64,000 bases of DNA from Sterolibacterium sp. (lineage in GTDB: Bacteria; Pseudomonadota; Gammaproteobacteria; Burkholderiales; Rhodocyclaceae), in contig JAQTOA010000011.1 of assembly GCA_028713555.1 (NCBI GenBank), positions 1-64,000 of the forward strand. The letters run 5' to 3'. Position 1 is the stretch's first letter; every line of letters begins with the position of its first letter. The position numbers were made by a program, and so were the translations under genes. The notes under the pieces were generated by a model. The model did not search any database, was not told the origin of the DNA, and worked only from the letters and a program-made list of their open reading frames with translations. Of the stretch, positions 36,700 through 50,881 are shown piece by piece.

Positions 36700-38073
36700 T
36701 TAGCCCGCCCCGACGGCGGCCCGCACAGCACCCGCAATCACCTCGGACCAATGACTCACGGCGTTATCATCCTCGCCTTCGACCATCACCCGCAGCAGCG
36801 GCTCAGTACCAGAGGGACGCAACAACACGCGACCGCGACCTGCCAGCGTGCGCTCCGCTGCCTCATGGGCGGCGCGAATGCCGGCATCAGCGCGCCAGTC
36901 GAAGCCTGCCGACATGCGCACGTTGGTCAGCTGCTGCGGGTACATGTGGAGATCGGCACAGGCTTCGGCCAGGGTTACTCCCTGCTTGCGCAGCACCGCC
37001 AGCACTTGCAGCGCGGCGACAATGCCGTCACCGGTGGTGTGCTTGTCGAGGCAGATGATATGCCCGGAATTTTCGCCACCCAGCAGCCAGCCGCGCTCTC
37101 GCATCATCTCCAGCACGTAACGGTCGCCGACCTGGGCGCGGGCGAAGGGAATCTTCAGGCGTCCCAGCGCATGCTCGAAGCCGAGGTTGCTCATCAGAGT
37201 ACCCACCACGCCCATGCCATCCGTTGAAACGGCGGCGCGCTGGCAAGCGATGATGTACAGCAACTGGTCGCCATCGAACAATTTGCCGCTGGCATCGACC
37301 ATCAACAGTCGATCGGCATCGCCATCGAGGGCAATGCCCAGGTCGGCATGATGTTCACGCACGCTACGGCACAGACTTTGCGGTGCGGTGGCGCCGACGT
37401 CCTCATTGATGTTAAGGCCGTTTGGCGCAGCACCGATCGCAACCACGTCAGCGCCCAGTTCGTGAAACACATTCGGCGCAATGTGATAAGCCGCGCCATG
37501 AGCGCAATCCACGACGATCTTCAGGCCGCGCAGGTCAAGCTCGTTGGGAAAAGTGCTCTTGCAAAATTCGATGTAGCGCCCGGCGGCATCTTCAACGCGG
37601 CGCGCCTTGCCTAGATGCAGAGAATCCATGCAGCCCATCGGTTGCGCCAAGCGGGCCTCGATCTCGACCTCGACCGCGTCGGGCAGCTTGGTTCCCTGGG
37701 CAGAAAAAAACTTGATGCCATTGTCTTGATACGGATTATGCGAAGCGGAGATGACCACGCCGGCCTGCAGTCGCAGGGCACGGGTCAGGTAGGCGATGGC
37801 CGGGGTCGGCATCGGCCCGCACAGCATGACGTCCACGCCAGCCGCTGCAAATCCGGATTCCAGCGCCGCCTCGAGCATATAGCCGGAAATGCGCGTGTCC
37901 TTGCCAATCAGGACGGCCGGCCTCTCGACCTCTTTGGTATGGCCGTGCTGCTGCTCGCGCGCCACCAGCGCGGCGCCGGCCGCATAGCCCAGTCGCAGGA
38001 CGAACTCCGGCATGATTGGCATCTCGCCAACCCGCCCGCGCACGCCATCGGTACCGAAAAATTTACGTCCCAT
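36700..38073 (-). CDS. glmM: Phosphoglucosamine mutase
   Basis: The 457-residue enzyme interconverts glucosamine-6- and -1-phosphate in UDP-GlcNAc synthesis. It begins [15 protein letters not shown], has the phosphoserine loop [17 protein letters not shown] (about residue 103), the metal loop [11 protein letters not shown] and the C-terminal [15 protein letters not shown]. It ends the conserved rlmE-ftsH-folP-glmM block, one base after folP. Confidence 0.97.
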   Translation of the reverse strand: MGRKFFGTDGVRGRVGEMPIMPEFVLRLGYAAGAALVAREQQHGHTKEVERPAVLIGKDTRISGYMLEAALESGFAAAGVDVMLCGPMPTPAIAYLTRALRLQAGVVISASHNPYQDNGIKFFSAQGTKLPDAVEVEIEARLAQPMGCMDSLHLGKARRVEDAAGRYIEFCKSTFPNELDLRGLKIVVDCAHGAAYHIAPNVFHELGADVVAIGAAPNGLNINEDVGATAPQSLCRSVREHHADLGIALDGDADRLLMVDASGKLFDGDQLLYIIACQRAAVSTDGMGVVGTLMSNLGFEHALGRLKIPFARAQVGDRYVLEMMRERGWLLGGENSGHIICLDKHTTGDGIVAALQVLAVLRKQGVTLAEACADLHMYPQQLTNVRMSAGFDWRADAGIRAAHEAAERTLAGRGRVLLRPSGTEPLLRVMVEGEDDNAVSHWSEVIAGAVRAAVGAG

Positions 38074-38074
38074 T

Positions 38075-38905
38075 TCAGAGTTCCTCCACCGCGTTCCAGA
38101 CAGCAATCGTATCGCGCAGCGGCGCCACGTCATGCACTCTTAATATCACGGCACCCCGCTGCAAGGCCAGCATGGCTGCGGCGATGCCCGCATACAGTCG
38201 CTCGCCGACCGGCCGGCCGGCGAGCAAGCCCAGCATCGACTTGCGCGACAAGCCAACCAGCAAGGGTAAGCTAGGCGGCTTCAATTCGGCAAGTCTACGC
38301 AGTAATGCCAGGTTGTGTTCGAGAGTTTTGCCGAAACCGAAACCCGGATCGACCACGATCCGATTGCGGCTGATGCCTGCCGCTTCGGCAGCCGCCACTC
38401 GCTCGGCCAGGAAGGCAGCGACTTCGGCCACGACATCCGCGTAATCGGGAGCTTGCTGCATGGTCTGCGGCACACCCCGCATGTGCATCAGGCAGACCGC
38501 AGCCCGGCTCTGCGCCACCGCTTCAAGCGCGCCCGGCATGCGTAGCGCGGCGATGTCGTTGATCATGTCGGCGCCGGCCGCCAATGCGGCGCGCATCACT
38601 TCCGGCTTCAGTGTATCCACGGAAAGCGGCACGCCGCAATGGCGCAAGCCTGCCAGCACCGGCAGCAGGCGCGCCAGTTCCTGCTCGGCGGGAATCGGCT
38701 GGGCGCCGGGGCGCGAAGATTCGGCGCCGAGGTCGAGAATATGGGCGCCCTCCTCCACCAGACGCGTGCCATGTTCAATGGCACGCTCAACATCACCGAG
38801 CAATCCATCGCCCGAAAAGGAGTCGTCGGTCAGATTGACGATGCCCATAATCAGGGGCCTTCTCAGGCTCAGGACGAAGCGGCCGCAGTGAAGATGCTGT
38901 TCCAT
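38075..38905 (-). CDS. folP: Dihydropteroate synthase
   Basis: The 276-residue enzyme joins 4-aminobenzoate to dihydropterin pyrophosphate in folate synthesis. Motifs: [15 protein letters not shown] (pterin and pyrophosphate site), [26 protein letters not shown], and [13 protein letters not shown], then GLSRKSMLG. The genes glmM downstream and ftsH upstream are the usual neighbours. Confidence 0.96.
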   Translation of the reverse strand: MEQHLHCGRFVLSLRRPLIMGIVNLTDDSFSGDGLLGDVERAIEHGTRLVEEGAHILDLGAESSRPGAQPIPAEQELARLLPVLAGLRHCGVPLSVDTLKPEVMRAALAAGADMINDIAALRMPGALEAVAQSRAAVCLMHMRGVPQTMQQAPDYADVVAEVAAFLAERVAAAEAAGISRNRIVVDPGFGFGKTLEHNLALLRRLAELKPPSLPLLVGLSRKSMLGLLAGRPVGERLYAGIAAAMLALQRGAVILRVHDVAPLRDTIAVWNAVEEL

Positions 38906-38908
38906 GTT

Positions 38909-38936
38909 AAAAAGCCGCGCAAGCGCGGCCTTTTTT
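38909..38936 (-). terminator. Hairpin between ftsH and folP
   Basis: GCCGCGC and GCGCGGC pair around a two-base loop and are flanked by A-runs on one side and T-runs on the other. The hairpin can therefore act as a terminator of ftsH on the minus strand. It lies just upstream of the folP start, so it would limit read-through into folP. Confidence 0.7.
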
Positions 38937-38942
38937 GGCAGG

Positions 38943-40823
38943 TCAGGCTGGTGCGGTGGCGCTTGGCGCAGCGTCGGGCGGCGTGTCGACGCTGGGCTTC
39001 TGCGGTGGCGTGGTCGGCTTGGGCGCGCGTGGCGGATTGCCGGCCATGATGTCGCTGATCTGGTCGGAATCCAGGGTTTCCATCTCCAGCAAGGAGGACG
39101 CCATGAGTTCGATCTTGTCGCGGTTGTCCTCGATCAGTTTGCGCGCGACAGCGTATTGCTCGTCGATGATATGACGGATCGCCGCATCGACCTGCTGCAT
39201 GGTCGCTTCTGAAACATTCTTGTGGGTGGTCACGGAACGGCCGAGGAACACTTCGCCCTCATTCTCGCCATACACCATCGGCCCCAGGGCATCGGACATG
39301 CCCCACTGCGTCACCATGCGCCGGGCGATGCCGGTGGCGCGCTCGAAGTCGTTGGAGGCGCCAGTGGTCATCTGGTGCATGAAAATTTCTTCGGCGATGC
39401 GGCCGCCGAACAGCACCGCGATGGTCTGCAACAGGCGTTCCTTGTCCTGGCTGTAGCGATCCTCTTCGGGTAACTGCATGGTCACGCCGAGCGCGCGACC
39501 ACGCGGGATGATGGTCACCTTGTGCACCGGATCGGTCTTGGCCAGCAGCTTGGCGACGACGACATGGCCGGACTCGTGGTAAGCGGTGTTCCTGCGTTCT
39601 TCCTCGGGCATCACCATGGTACGCCGCGCCGAACCCATGATGATCTTGTCCTTGGCCTGCTCGAAATCTTCCATGTCCACCAGGCGCTTGTTCTGGCGCG
39701 CGGCGAACAGCGCAGCTTCATTCACCAGGTTGGCCAGGTCGGCGCCGGAGAAACCCGGAGTGCCGCGCGCGATGATGTCGGCCTTGACGTCCGGCGCGAT
39801 GGGCACCTTGCGCATATGCACCATGAGGATCTGCTCGCGCCCGCGGATGTCGGGCAAGGGCACCACCACCTGGCGGTCGAAACGGCCTGGACGCAACAGC
39901 GCCGGATCGAGGACGTCGGGGCGGTTGGTGGCGGCGATGACGATGACGCCAGAGGTGCCCTCAAAGCCGTCCATCTCGACCAGCAACTGGTTCAGCGTCT
40001 GCTCGCGTTCGTCGTTGCCGCCGCCCAAGCCGGCGCCGCGCTGCCGACCGACCGCGTCGATTTCGTCGATGAAGACGATGCACGGCGCCTGTTTCTTGGC
40101 GTTCTCGAACATGTCGCGCACGCGCGCCGCGCCAACGCCGACGAACATCTCGACGAAGTCGGAGCCGGAGATCGAGAAGAACGGCACTTTGGCTTCGCCG
40201 GCGATGGCCTTGGCCAGCAAGGTCTTGCCGGTGCCCGGCGAACCGACCATCAACACGCCGCGCGGGATGCGCCCGCCGAGTTTCTGGAACTTGGTCGGGT
40301 CGCGCAGGAAGTCGACGATTTCCGAGACATCCTCCTTGGCCTCGTCGCAACCGGCCACGTCAGCAAAAGTGATGGTGTTTGACGACTCGTCCATCAGGCG
40401 CGCCTTGCTCTTGCCGAACGAGAAGGCGCCGCCCTTGCCGCCGCCCTGCATCTGGCGCATGAAGAAAATCCAGACACCGATCAGCAGCAGCATCGGGAAC
40501 CAGGAGATGAACAGATTCATCAGGAAGGATTGTTCTTCATCCGCCTTGGCGACCACCTTGACGTTGTACTTGAGCAGATCGCTGACCATCCACAGATCGG
40601 GGGGCGCATAAGCGATGATCTTCTTGCCCTCGGTAGTAGTCGCATCGAGTGTGCGGCCCTGGATCAGTACCTTGGTGATATGGCCCAACCGCACCTCGTC
40701 GAGGAACTGCGAGTAGTCCATGGTCGTCTGCGCGGTTTGGCGCGAGTTGAACTGGTTAAAGACGGTCATCAGCACAATGCCGATAACCAGCCAGATCGCC
40801 AAATTCTTAAACATGTTATTCAA
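38943..40823 (-). CDS. ftsH: ATP-dependent zinc metalloprotease FtsH
   Basis: The 626-residue membrane-anchored AAA+ protease degrades misfolded membrane proteins and regulators such as sigma32 and LpxC. N-terminal and second membrane segments flank a short periplasmic domain. The ATPase has [16 protein letters not shown] and [12 protein letters not shown], with the second region of homology. The zinc site is HESGH (about residue 415). The tail is Pro/Thr/Ala-rich. It is followed by folP and preceded by rlmE, as in many proteobacteria. Confidence 0.98.
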   Translation of the reverse strand: MNNMFKNLAIWLVIGIVLMTVFNQFNSRQTAQTTMDYSQFLDEVRLGHITKVLIQGRTLDATTTEGKKIIAYAPPDLWMVSDLLKYNVKVVAKADEEQSFLMNLFISWFPMLLLIGVWIFFMRQMQGGGKGGAFSFGKSKARLMDESSNTITFADVAGCDEAKEDVSEIVDFLRDPTKFQKLGGRIPRGVLMVGSPGTGKTLLAKAIAGEAKVPFFSISGSDFVEMFVGVGAARVRDMFENAKKQAPCIVFIDEIDAVGRQRGAGLGGGNDEREQTLNQLLVEMDGFEGTSGVIVIAATNRPDVLDPALLRPGRFDRQVVVPLPDIRGREQILMVHMRKVPIAPDVKADIIARGTPGFSGADLANLVNEAALFAARQNKRLVDMEDFEQAKDKIIMGSARRTMVMPEEERRNTAYHESGHVVVAKLLAKTDPVHKVTIIPRGRALGVTMQLPEEDRYSQDKERLLQTIAVLFGGRIAEEIFMHQMTTGASNDFERATGIARRMVTQWGMSDALGPMVYGENEGEVFLGRSVTTHKNVSEATMQQVDAAIRHIIDEQYAVARKLIEDNRDKIELMASSLLEMETLDSDQISDIMAGNPPRAPKPTTPPQKPSVDTPPDAAPSATAPA

Positions 40824-40922
40824 GCTTGCATCTCCTTCGGCCCTTGGGCCGAAACGGTGGAATGACGATTCTAGAGCCGTTTGCGCAGGGGCGCAAACGC
40901 TGACAAGCGATTATGGGGCACT

Positions 40923-41543
40923 TTACTTGCGCTTTTTCCGCCCCAGCAAGAAGGTTTCGGCGCTACGTCCCCGGGAAGCGTTCGGTTTGCGAACCAGAAT
41001 CACCTCAAAAACTGCCCGCATTGCCTCGCGCAACGCCATATAGCCAGCACCCTGAAATACCTTGACCAGCATGTCGCCACCAGCAACCAGATGCTGCGCA
41101 GCAAACGCCAGCGTCAACTCGGCCAGATCCATCACCCTGGCCTGGTCGGTCATCTGGACACCTGACATATTGGGGGCCATATCCGACAATACAAGGTCCA
41201 CTGTCCGGCCGCCAAGCCCGGCTTCGAAGCGATGCAGCACCTCATCATCGCGAAAGTCGCCCTGGATGAAATCGACGCCGGCTATCGGTTCCATGGCGAG
41301 GATATCCAGGGCGAAGATTCGGCCTCCCGGCTGGATCTTCTTTACCGCATACTGCGACCAGCTCCCTGGCGCCGCACCCAGATCGACGACGGTCATGCCG
41401 GGCTTCAGCAGGTGCTCCCGCGCGTCGATCTCGGATAGCTTGAACACCGCGCGCGAACGCCAGCCTTCCGCCTTCGCCCGCTGCACGTAGGGATCGGTCA
41501 CGTGTTCATGGATCCACGCCTTGTTGGTCTTGTTCTTCTTCAA
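40923..41543 (-). CDS. rlmE: 23S rRNA (uridine-2552-2'-O)-methyltransferase
   Basis: The 206-residue SAM-dependent methyltransferase contains VVDLGAAPGSWSQYA (SAM loop), VLSDMAPNMSG with catalytic Asp, and KVFQGAGY with catalytic Lys. It modifies the ribosomal A-loop. A TTG at 41543 is proposed as start, because GGGAG lies about ten bases upstream and the family normally begins with a KKNKTNKAW-like sequence; no in-frame ATG is suitably placed. It is divergent from the yhbY gene, with 17 bp between starts. Confidence 0.92.
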   Translation of the reverse strand: MKKNKTNKAWIHEHVTDPYVQRAKAEGWRSRAVFKLSEIDAREHLLKPGMTVVDLGAAPGSWSQYAVKKIQPGGRIFALDILAMEPIAGVDFIQGDFRDDEVLHRFEAGLGGRTVDLVLSDMAPNMSGVQMTDQARVMDLAELTLAFAAQHLVAGGDMLVKVFQGAGYMALREAMRAVFEVILVRKPNASRGRSAETFLLGRKKRK

Positions 41544-41560
41544 ACGGTTACAATGCTCCC

Positions 41561-41995
41561 ATGAACGCAATTACAGCAAGCCTGACGCCCACTCGGCGCC
41601 GCGAACTGCGCGCGCTGGCCCACGCCCTCAACCCGGTCGTCAGCATCAGCAAGAAAGGCCTGACCGAGCCGGTGCTGAAGGAGATCGACCGCTGCCTGAC
41701 AACCCACGAACTGATCAAGGTTCGCGTCTATGACTGCGAACGCGAACAGCGCGAGGCGCTGCTGGCGGAACTGTGCGCGGCGCTCGATGCCGCCCCGGTG
41801 CAGCACATCGGCCATCTGCTGGTGGTCTGGCGCGAGAAACCCACGGAGGCAGCCAGCACGGCACCGGTACAGCCCGCCCGCCCGCGCCGGGTTGCTCCCA
41901 AGCTGACCAAGAAGGCCGCCGCCGCAAAAACCGACCGAGCCGCCCGCGCCCGTCCAATCGCCAAAGGCAAACCGCGTCGGCCGACGCGCACCTAA
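41561..41995 (+). CDS. yhbY: YhbY-family CRM-domain RNA-binding protein
   Basis: The first 95 residues are the CRM (YhbY) domain: RRELRALAHALNPVVSISKKGLTEPVLKEIDRCLTTHELIKVRV, with the GxxG-like loop, and VQHIGHLLVVWR. It associates with pre-50S ribosomal subunits. The remaining 50 residues are a basic, Ala/Pro/Arg-rich tail. The divergent rlmE neighbour is the conserved arrangement. The tail end abuts a decayed Bro-N gene on the other strand. Confidence 0.92.
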   Translation: MNAITASLTPTRRRELRALAHALNPVVSISKKGLTEPVLKEIDRCLTTHELIKVRVYDCEREQREALLAELCAALDAAPVQHIGHLLVVWREKPTEAASTAPVQPARPRRVAPKLTKKAAAAKTDRAARARPIAKGKPRRPTRT

Positions 41996-41996
41996 A

Positions 41997-42472
41997 ATTT
42001 TCCGAAAGTAGCGCAGCCGCTTCTCGATCCATGCCTGCGGGTAGCCTTTGGCCTGATACAACTCGCGGGCGCGGGCACTGGCCAGTTCCGGGTTTTCGAT
42101 TTCCTTTACCCGCGCGTAACCCACCTATGCCAGCCAGCGCTTGAAGGGTTCCGCGCGCGGCGAGGGGATGGACTGAATGACACGAAATAAGGTCTCCGTG
42201 TTGGCGCAATCGGTTTCCCGCTGTTTTCCGTCGGGCGCAGTCAGTTTCAAGCGTACGATTTTTTCGTATGGTTGCCCGGAACCCGCTTCCTGAGCCAGTT
42301 TTCGCTTGAGATCAGACCAGTAACGCTTGGGGATGGCCGTTTCGGAAAGAACGCCCACCACGTCGATGACCGAAAACCACCATTCTTCCGCGTGCCATAC
42401 GCGGCGGATCGCTGTTTCCTGAAAAACGGCGATATGGTTCGCAGGTTCGGTTACCTGGATTTTCTTGCTCAT
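41997..42472 (-). pseudogene. Bro-N domain (phage antirepressor-like) gene with a nonsense codon and lost 3' end
   Basis: The frame from ATG 42472 (AGGAAG upstream) encodes a Bro-N protein (VFQETAIRRVWHAEEWWFSVIDVVGVLSETAIPKRYWSDLKRKL ... FKRWLA). A TAG at 42125-42127 replaces the usual Gln codon. After it the same frame continues with VGYARVKEIENPELASARARELYQAKGYPQAWIEKRLRYFRKIL, the expected family continuation, until it runs into the yhbY gene end. It is therefore a remnant of a RhuM/DinD-type or phage antirepressor-type gene. A truncated Bro-N protein could still be made. Confidence 0.78.
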
Positions 42473-42485
42473 ATCTTCCTCCGCT

Positions 42486-42824
42486 TCATTTCTTCGCGAC
42501 CAGATCAAGGAAGGTCGTTACTGCCGCGATGGCATCGGCGACTTCCTGTTTGGGGATGTTCGGCGCGCTGGGATGGGAGTAAGGATTCATCACGACATTC
42601 TTAAACATCTGGAGTCGGTGAAGGGCATCATTCCAGCTTATTTGAGTGACACCTTGTTTTGCTAAACGACCGTTGACTTTCCATTTGACTAACTCGTTGA
42701 GGTGATCTTGTGATTTGTGATCATGAGACGACTGCTTGAATGGCATTTCGATAGGGATGAATTCACACGCAATGCGCATTCCCAACTCAAACGCTTCCCT
42801 CGCTAATCTAGGCTGGTAGAACAA
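42486..42824 (-). CDS. Hypothetical protein, possibly a truncated remnant
   Basis: This frame of about 112 residues has no clear ATG at a natural place (its first start candidate is a TTG) and no recognised domain. A part reads VTQISWNDALHRLQMFKNVVMNPYSHPSAPNIPKQEVADAIAAVTTFLDLV, which looks like a real helical protein. It ends 14 bp before the Bro-N start in the same direction. The N-terminus may be lost, in keeping with the decayed neighbour. Treat as uncertain. Confidence 0.4.
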   Translation of the reverse strand: MFYQPRLAREAFELGMRIACEFIPIEMPFKQSSHDHKSQDHLNELVKWKVNGRLAKQGVTQISWNDALHRLQMFKNVVMNPYSHPSAPNIPKQEVADAIAAVTTFLDLVAKK

Positions 42825-42864
42825 TCACTGGCAAAAATGTTGCGACAGATACCAGATTGAGCGA

Positions 42865-43347
42865 TTACCTTTTGCCGCGCTCCTGCCAGATCACCAGCCA
42901 GAGTCCGAGCAGGCTCTCGATCAGATACAGTCCGCTGGAAATGCCGTGCCAGGTGGCGAAGCGATCGCGTAGGGCACTCTCCATGACATGGCGTGGTAAA
43001 GCATCAGCCTTCAACTGGGCGAGTAGCGGAGCGATGCCGAAGTAGCCGGCCAGGCTCAGAGCCAGCATCAGCATCACCAGCCAGAACACCGCCGACTTGA
43101 ATGCACCAAAGCTACGCCGTGCGACTAAAAACGATAGCAGATAGGCGGCGCTAGCCATGCCGAGCCAAGCCACCCACTTGAACATTTCCCCGGCGAGACT
43201 GCCTGCCAGCGCGCGATCCGCAAACTGGGCAAAAAGGACCGGCGCGGCCAGATAGCCGATGGCGAACAGCGCGCCAACCCACAGCGTGATAGCCAGCGAG
43301 TAAAGCGCATCGGCGAGCTTTCTCATCGACGTCCGCGCAACAGGCAC
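42865..43347 (-). CDS. DUF4149 membrane protein
   Basis: The protein of about 160 residues has four membrane segments and the DUF4149 pattern: LYSLAITLWVGALFAIGYLAAPVLFAQFADRALAGSLAGEMF at the start and FATWHGISSGLYLIESLLGL at the end. Its function is unknown. It follows greA directly: a GTG at 43347 abuts the greA stop, and an ATG at 43326 is an alternative start. It is the last gene of the carA-carB-greA operon. Confidence 0.85.
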   Translation of the reverse strand: MPVARTSMRKLADALYSLAITLWVGALFAIGYLAAPVLFAQFADRALAGSLAGEMFKWVAWLGMASAAYLLSFLVARRSFGAFKSAVFWLVMLMLALSLAGYFGIAPLLAQLKADALPRHVMESALRDRFATWHGISSGLYLIESLLGLWLVIWQERGKR

Positions 43348-43820
43348 TCAAATATATTTGACATCGAGCACCTCGTACTCGCGTATCCCGCCAGGGGTCT
43401 GCACTTCGGCGACATCACCTTCGAATTTTCCGATCAGGGCGCGGGCTATCGGCGAATTGACGGACACTTTGCCCGACTTGATGTCGGCCTCGTCGTCCCC
43501 GACGATCTGATAGGTAACCGTCTTGCCTTCCTCGAGGTCCTCGAGTTCGATCGTCGCACCGAACACCACCCGCCCATCCGCGTCGAGCAATTTCGGATCG
43601 ATGATCTGCGCGTTGCCGAGTTTTCCCTCGACCTCCTTGATGCGCCACTCGATGAAGCCCTGGCGTTCCTTGGCAGCGTCGTATTCGGCGTTCTCCGAAA
43701 GGTCGCCATGCGAGCGCGCCTCGGCGATGGCGGCGATGACGCTGGGACGCTCGACAGTTTTCAGACGCTGCAATTCAGCCCGCAGCAACTCGGCGCCGTT
43801 GATGGTAATGGGGAACTTGC

Positions 43821-43824
<4 letters not shown>
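43348..43824 (-). CDS. greA: Transcription elongation factor GreA
   Basis: The 158-residue protein is full length: an N-terminal coiled coil ([49 protein letters not shown], with the acidic tip DLSENAEYD) and a C-terminal FKBP-like domain ([40 protein letters not shown]). It rescues backtracked RNA polymerase. The start overlaps the carB stop by the ATGA arrangement. Confidence 0.97.
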
Positions 43825-47028
<3,204 letters not shown>

Positions 47029-47036
<8 letters not shown>

Positions 47037-48186
47037 GCTTTTCCATCAGCTGGATGAACCGGTTGAACAAGCCGGCCACGTCGTGCGGCCCCGGGCTGGC
47101 CTCGGGGTGTCCCTGGAAGCAGAAGGCCGGCACGTCGGTGCGCGCCATGCCCTGCAGGCTGCCGTCGAACAACGACACATGGGTGGGCCGCAAATTGGCC
47201 GGCAGGGTTTGGGCATCGACGGCAAAGCCATGGTTCTGGCTGGTGATCATGACCTGTCCCGTGTCGAGGTCTTTGACCGGATGATTGGCGCCGTGATGGC
47301 CGAATTTCATCTTGACGGTTTTCGCGCCGGAGGCCAGCGCCAGCAACTGGTGCCCGAGGCAGATGCCGAAAGTCGGGATGCCCCGGGCAAGAAATTCCCG
47401 GATCGCCGCGATGGCGTAATCACAAGGCTCGGGATCGCCGGGACCGTTGGAAAGGAAAATGCCGTCGGGATTCAGCGCCAGCACCTCGGCTGCCGAGGTC
47501 TGCGCCGGCACTACGGTCAGCCGGCAACCACGACTTGCCAGCATGCGCAGGATATTCCGCTTGACGCCGAAATCGTAGGCAACGACATGAAATTTTTGGG
47601 GCTTGGCCACGCTGTCGGATACGCGATAACCCTTGCCAAGTTGCCACTCGCCTTCGCTCCAGGGATAAGCCTGCTTGGTGCTGACGACTTTCGCCAAATC
47701 CATGCCCGCCAGTCCGGTAAACGCTCTGGCCTTGGTGATCGCAGCATTTTCGTCAAGCGCGCCGGCACCATAAGCGCCACTGACCAGACAACCGGCTTGC
47801 GCCCCTTGCTCGCGCAGGATGCGGGTTAGCTTGCGGGTGTCGATAGCGGCAATGGCAACGACGTTTTCAGCCTGCAGATATCCCGCCAGCGATTGCTCGC
47901 TGCGGAAATTGGAAGCTGTCAGCGGCAGATCGCGAATGACCAGTCCTGCGGCATGCACCTGGCCCGCCTCGCAATCCTCGCGATTGATGCCGGTGTTGCC
48001 GATATGGGGATAGGTCAGGGTAACGATCTGCCGGCAATAGGAGGGATCGGTAAGAATTTCCTGATAGCCGGTCATGGCGGTATTGAACACCACCTCGCCG
48101 ACGCTGGCGCCGACAGCCCCGATACCCTTCCCGCGAAACACCGTTCCGTCGGCAAGTGCAAGAATGGCGGACGGAAACTGGCTCAC
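47029..48186 (-). CDS. carA: Carbamoyl-phosphate synthase, small subunit
   Basis: The 385-residue glutamine amidotransferase subunit has the N-terminal domain ending before [16 protein letters not shown] and the class I triad: [12 protein letters not shown] (nucleophile Cys) and [14 protein letters not shown] (His and Glu). A GTG at 48186 is taken as start because AGGAG is six bases upstream and there is no suitable ATG. A strong hairpin lies in its leader. It is followed by carB, greA and the DUF4149 gene. Confidence 0.96.
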
Positions 48187-48235
48187 GGTGGGACTCCTGA
48201 ATTGGCGCTGGTTGCGTTTCCAAGCTAGATGTGCA

Positions 48236-48265
48236 AAGCGGGGTCGGCCTTGGCCCACCCCGCTT
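48236..48265 (-). terminator. Strong hairpin in the carA leader
   Basis: AAGCGGGG pairs with CCCCGCTT and an inner GGCC-TT-GGCC extends the stem. It lies 50 bp upstream of the carA start on the minus strand. It could terminate dapB transcripts or act in attenuation. No long T-run follows. Confidence 0.5.
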
Positions 48266-48400
48266 CGTCATTGCGGCGGATTATAGCGCCGAAGCGCTGA
48301 TGCAGGCAAGGCCGATAGCGAATGAGTATCGCTGACGAGTTGTTGATAGAGTCGCAGCCTGGAATTGCCGGGGCTCGCCTCGGCACGTATCCCAACCGGA

Positions 48401-49252
<852 letters not shown>

Positions 49253-49711
49253 TTATTTGCTTGCCGGTGCAGCTTTCCCGCTTTCGGCCGGGTTCTTGCC
49301 GCCGGTGCTCGCCGCCGGCCCGATTTCGATGACGCGCGACTCCGGCTGCGCGGCCGGTGATGCCGCAGGCGGATTAGATACGATATCGCCATCGAGGCGC
49401 GCCAGTTTGTTATCGGAAAAATACACGGTAAGGTGCCGCTGCTGTGCCTCTCCATGACCCGGTTGAAAACGGTAAAGATAGTCCCAGCGATCGGCGTGAA
49501 ACGGGTCGGTCAATAGCGCCGTGCCGAGGATAAAACGCACCTGTTCACGGCTCTGACCAAGCTTGAGCTGCGCCACCATTTCCTGAGTGACAAAATTACC
49601 TTGGCGCACGTCGATGCGGTAAGGAGTCAGCCAAGCAGAAACCTCCGGCATGCTGGAACAACCGGCAAGAGCGATGGGGGAAAGCAAGGCTAGAAAAGCA
49701 ATTCGCTTCAT
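49253..49711 (-). CDS. bamE: Outer-membrane assembly lipoprotein BamE (OmlA-like)
   Basis: The 152-residue protein has a lipoprotein signal with the lipobox LAGC (Cys about residue 18). The BamE/SmpA fold follows: YRIDVRQGNFVTQEMVAQLKLGQSREQVRFILGTALLTDPFHADRWDYLY. A Pro/Ala-rich tail follows. It is part of the BAM complex for outer-membrane protein insertion. It is divergent from fur, as in many proteobacteria. The ATG at 49711 begins the signal peptide. Confidence 0.93.
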   Translation of the reverse strand: MKRIAFLALLSPIALAGCSSMPEVSAWLTPYRIDVRQGNFVTQEMVAQLKLGQSREQVRFILGTALLTDPFHADRWDYLYRFQPGHGEAQQRHLTVYFSDNKLARLDGDIVSNPPAASPAAQPESRVIEIGPAASTGGKNPAESGKAAPASK

Positions 49712-49771
49712 GGGCAGCTCGAAATGTCGGAGAAATGAAAGGAACACAAAACTATCCAAGGAGATACGGGA

Positions 49772-50254
49772 ATGTATTATAAGCCTGTTGGTACAATGAG
49801 CGTTGCGCTTACTACCCCCACCATGAACAATTCTTACGATCTCAGAAACAGCGGTTTGAAGGTGACCGTTCCCCGCCTGAAAGTTCTCGAGCTATTCATC
49901 AACGAGGCGAACAAAGGGCGCCATATGGCGGCTGAGGATGTCTACCGCCATTTGGTCGACGCGAACATAGACATCGGATTGGCCACCGTTTATCGAGTAC
50001 TGACGCAGTTTGAGCATGCCGGCCTGCTGCAGCGGCATTATTTCGAGGCAGGCAAGGCGGTGTTCGAACTCAATGAAGGAACTCACCACGACCACCTGGT
50101 CTGCTTGGAATGCGGCAAAGTTGAGGAGTTCTACGACGCCGAGATTGAAAAACGGCAAAATGCGATTGCCCGCAAGCGCGGCTTCGTGATCAACGAACAT
50201 GCCCTCTATATCTACGCCAACTGCATCAGGCCGGACTGCCCCAATAAGAAATAA
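49772..50254 (+). CDS. fur: Ferric uptake regulator Fur
   Basis: The protein has the winged-helix domain (VTVPRLKVLELFINEANKGRHMAAEDVYRHLVDANIDIGLATVYRVLTQFEHAGLLQRH) and the metal-binding HHDHLVCLECGKVEEF, then a Cys pair in CIRPDCP. It represses iron-uptake genes with Fe(II). The start at 49772 is supported by AAGGAGA seven bases upstream. The family-typical start would be the in-frame ATG at 49823, just before NNSYDLRNSGL, which has no clear Shine-Dalgarno, so the true start is uncertain. Confidence 0.94.
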   Translation: MYYKPVGTMSVALTTPTMNNSYDLRNSGLKVTVPRLKVLELFINEANKGRHMAAEDVYRHLVDANIDIGLATVYRVLTQFEHAGLLQRHYFEAGKAVFELNEGTHHDHLVCLECGKVEEFYDAEIEKRQNAIARKRGFVINEHALYIYANCIRPDCPNKK

Positions 50255-50272
50255 CCCCGCCGACCTCCCTCC

Positions 50273-50842
50273 ATGGATGCTTTCATCACTTCAGCCCTGC
50301 TGGTCGCCCTCGCTGAAATCGGCGACAAAACCCAGCTTCTCTCTTTTGTTCTCGCCGCGCGGCTGAGGAAACCCGGCGCGATCATCGCCGGGATTTTCGT
50401 CGCGACTGTCGCCAACCACGCCCTGGCCGGTTCGCTCGGCGTCTGGCTAGCGAGCCTGGTTGCGCCGCAATGGCTGCCTTGGCTGACGGGCACGCTGTTT
50501 ATCGGTTTCGGGCTGTGGACGCTGCACCCGGACTCTCTCGACGATGATCCCAAACTTCATCAGGCCGGCGCCTTCGTCACCGCGCTAATCGCTTTCTTTA
50601 TTGCCGAGATGGGCGACAAAACCCAGTTCGCGACAATGGCGCTGGCGGCGCGCTTTGACATGCTGGCGGCGGTGGTATTGGGAACAACGCTGGGGATGAT
50701 GTTGGCCAACGTGCCGGCAGTGCTCGTTGGAGAGAAACTGGCGCAGCGGCTGCCGATGAACTTAATCCGCATCGCTGCGGCGCTGGTGTTTATCGCCACG
50801 GGGGTTGTGACCATCGCTGGTGCGCCTAGCGTGGCTAGGTAA
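50273..50842 (+). CDS. GDT1/TMEM165-family cation transporter (UPF0016)
   Basis: The 189-residue membrane protein has six segments in two halves, each with the signature E-(I/M)-G-D-K-T-(Q): EIGDKTQLLSFVLAARLRKP and EMGDKTQFATMALAARF. Members export Mn(II) or exchange Ca(II)/H(+), and in bacteria protect from manganese. Placement right after fur suggests metal homeostasis, but no Fur or MntR site was identified. Confidence 0.92.
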   Translation: MDAFITSALLVALAEIGDKTQLLSFVLAARLRKPGAIIAGIFVATVANHALAGSLGVWLASLVAPQWLPWLTGTLFIGFGLWTLHPDSLDDDPKLHQAGAFVTALIAFFIAEMGDKTQFATMALAARFDMLAAVVLGTTLGMMLANVPAVLVGEKLAQRLPMNLIRIAAALVFIATGVVTIAGAPSVAR

Positions 50843-50881
50843 CCGGTAACGCGCTAGGAGCGAAGCTCAACGCCACGGTGA

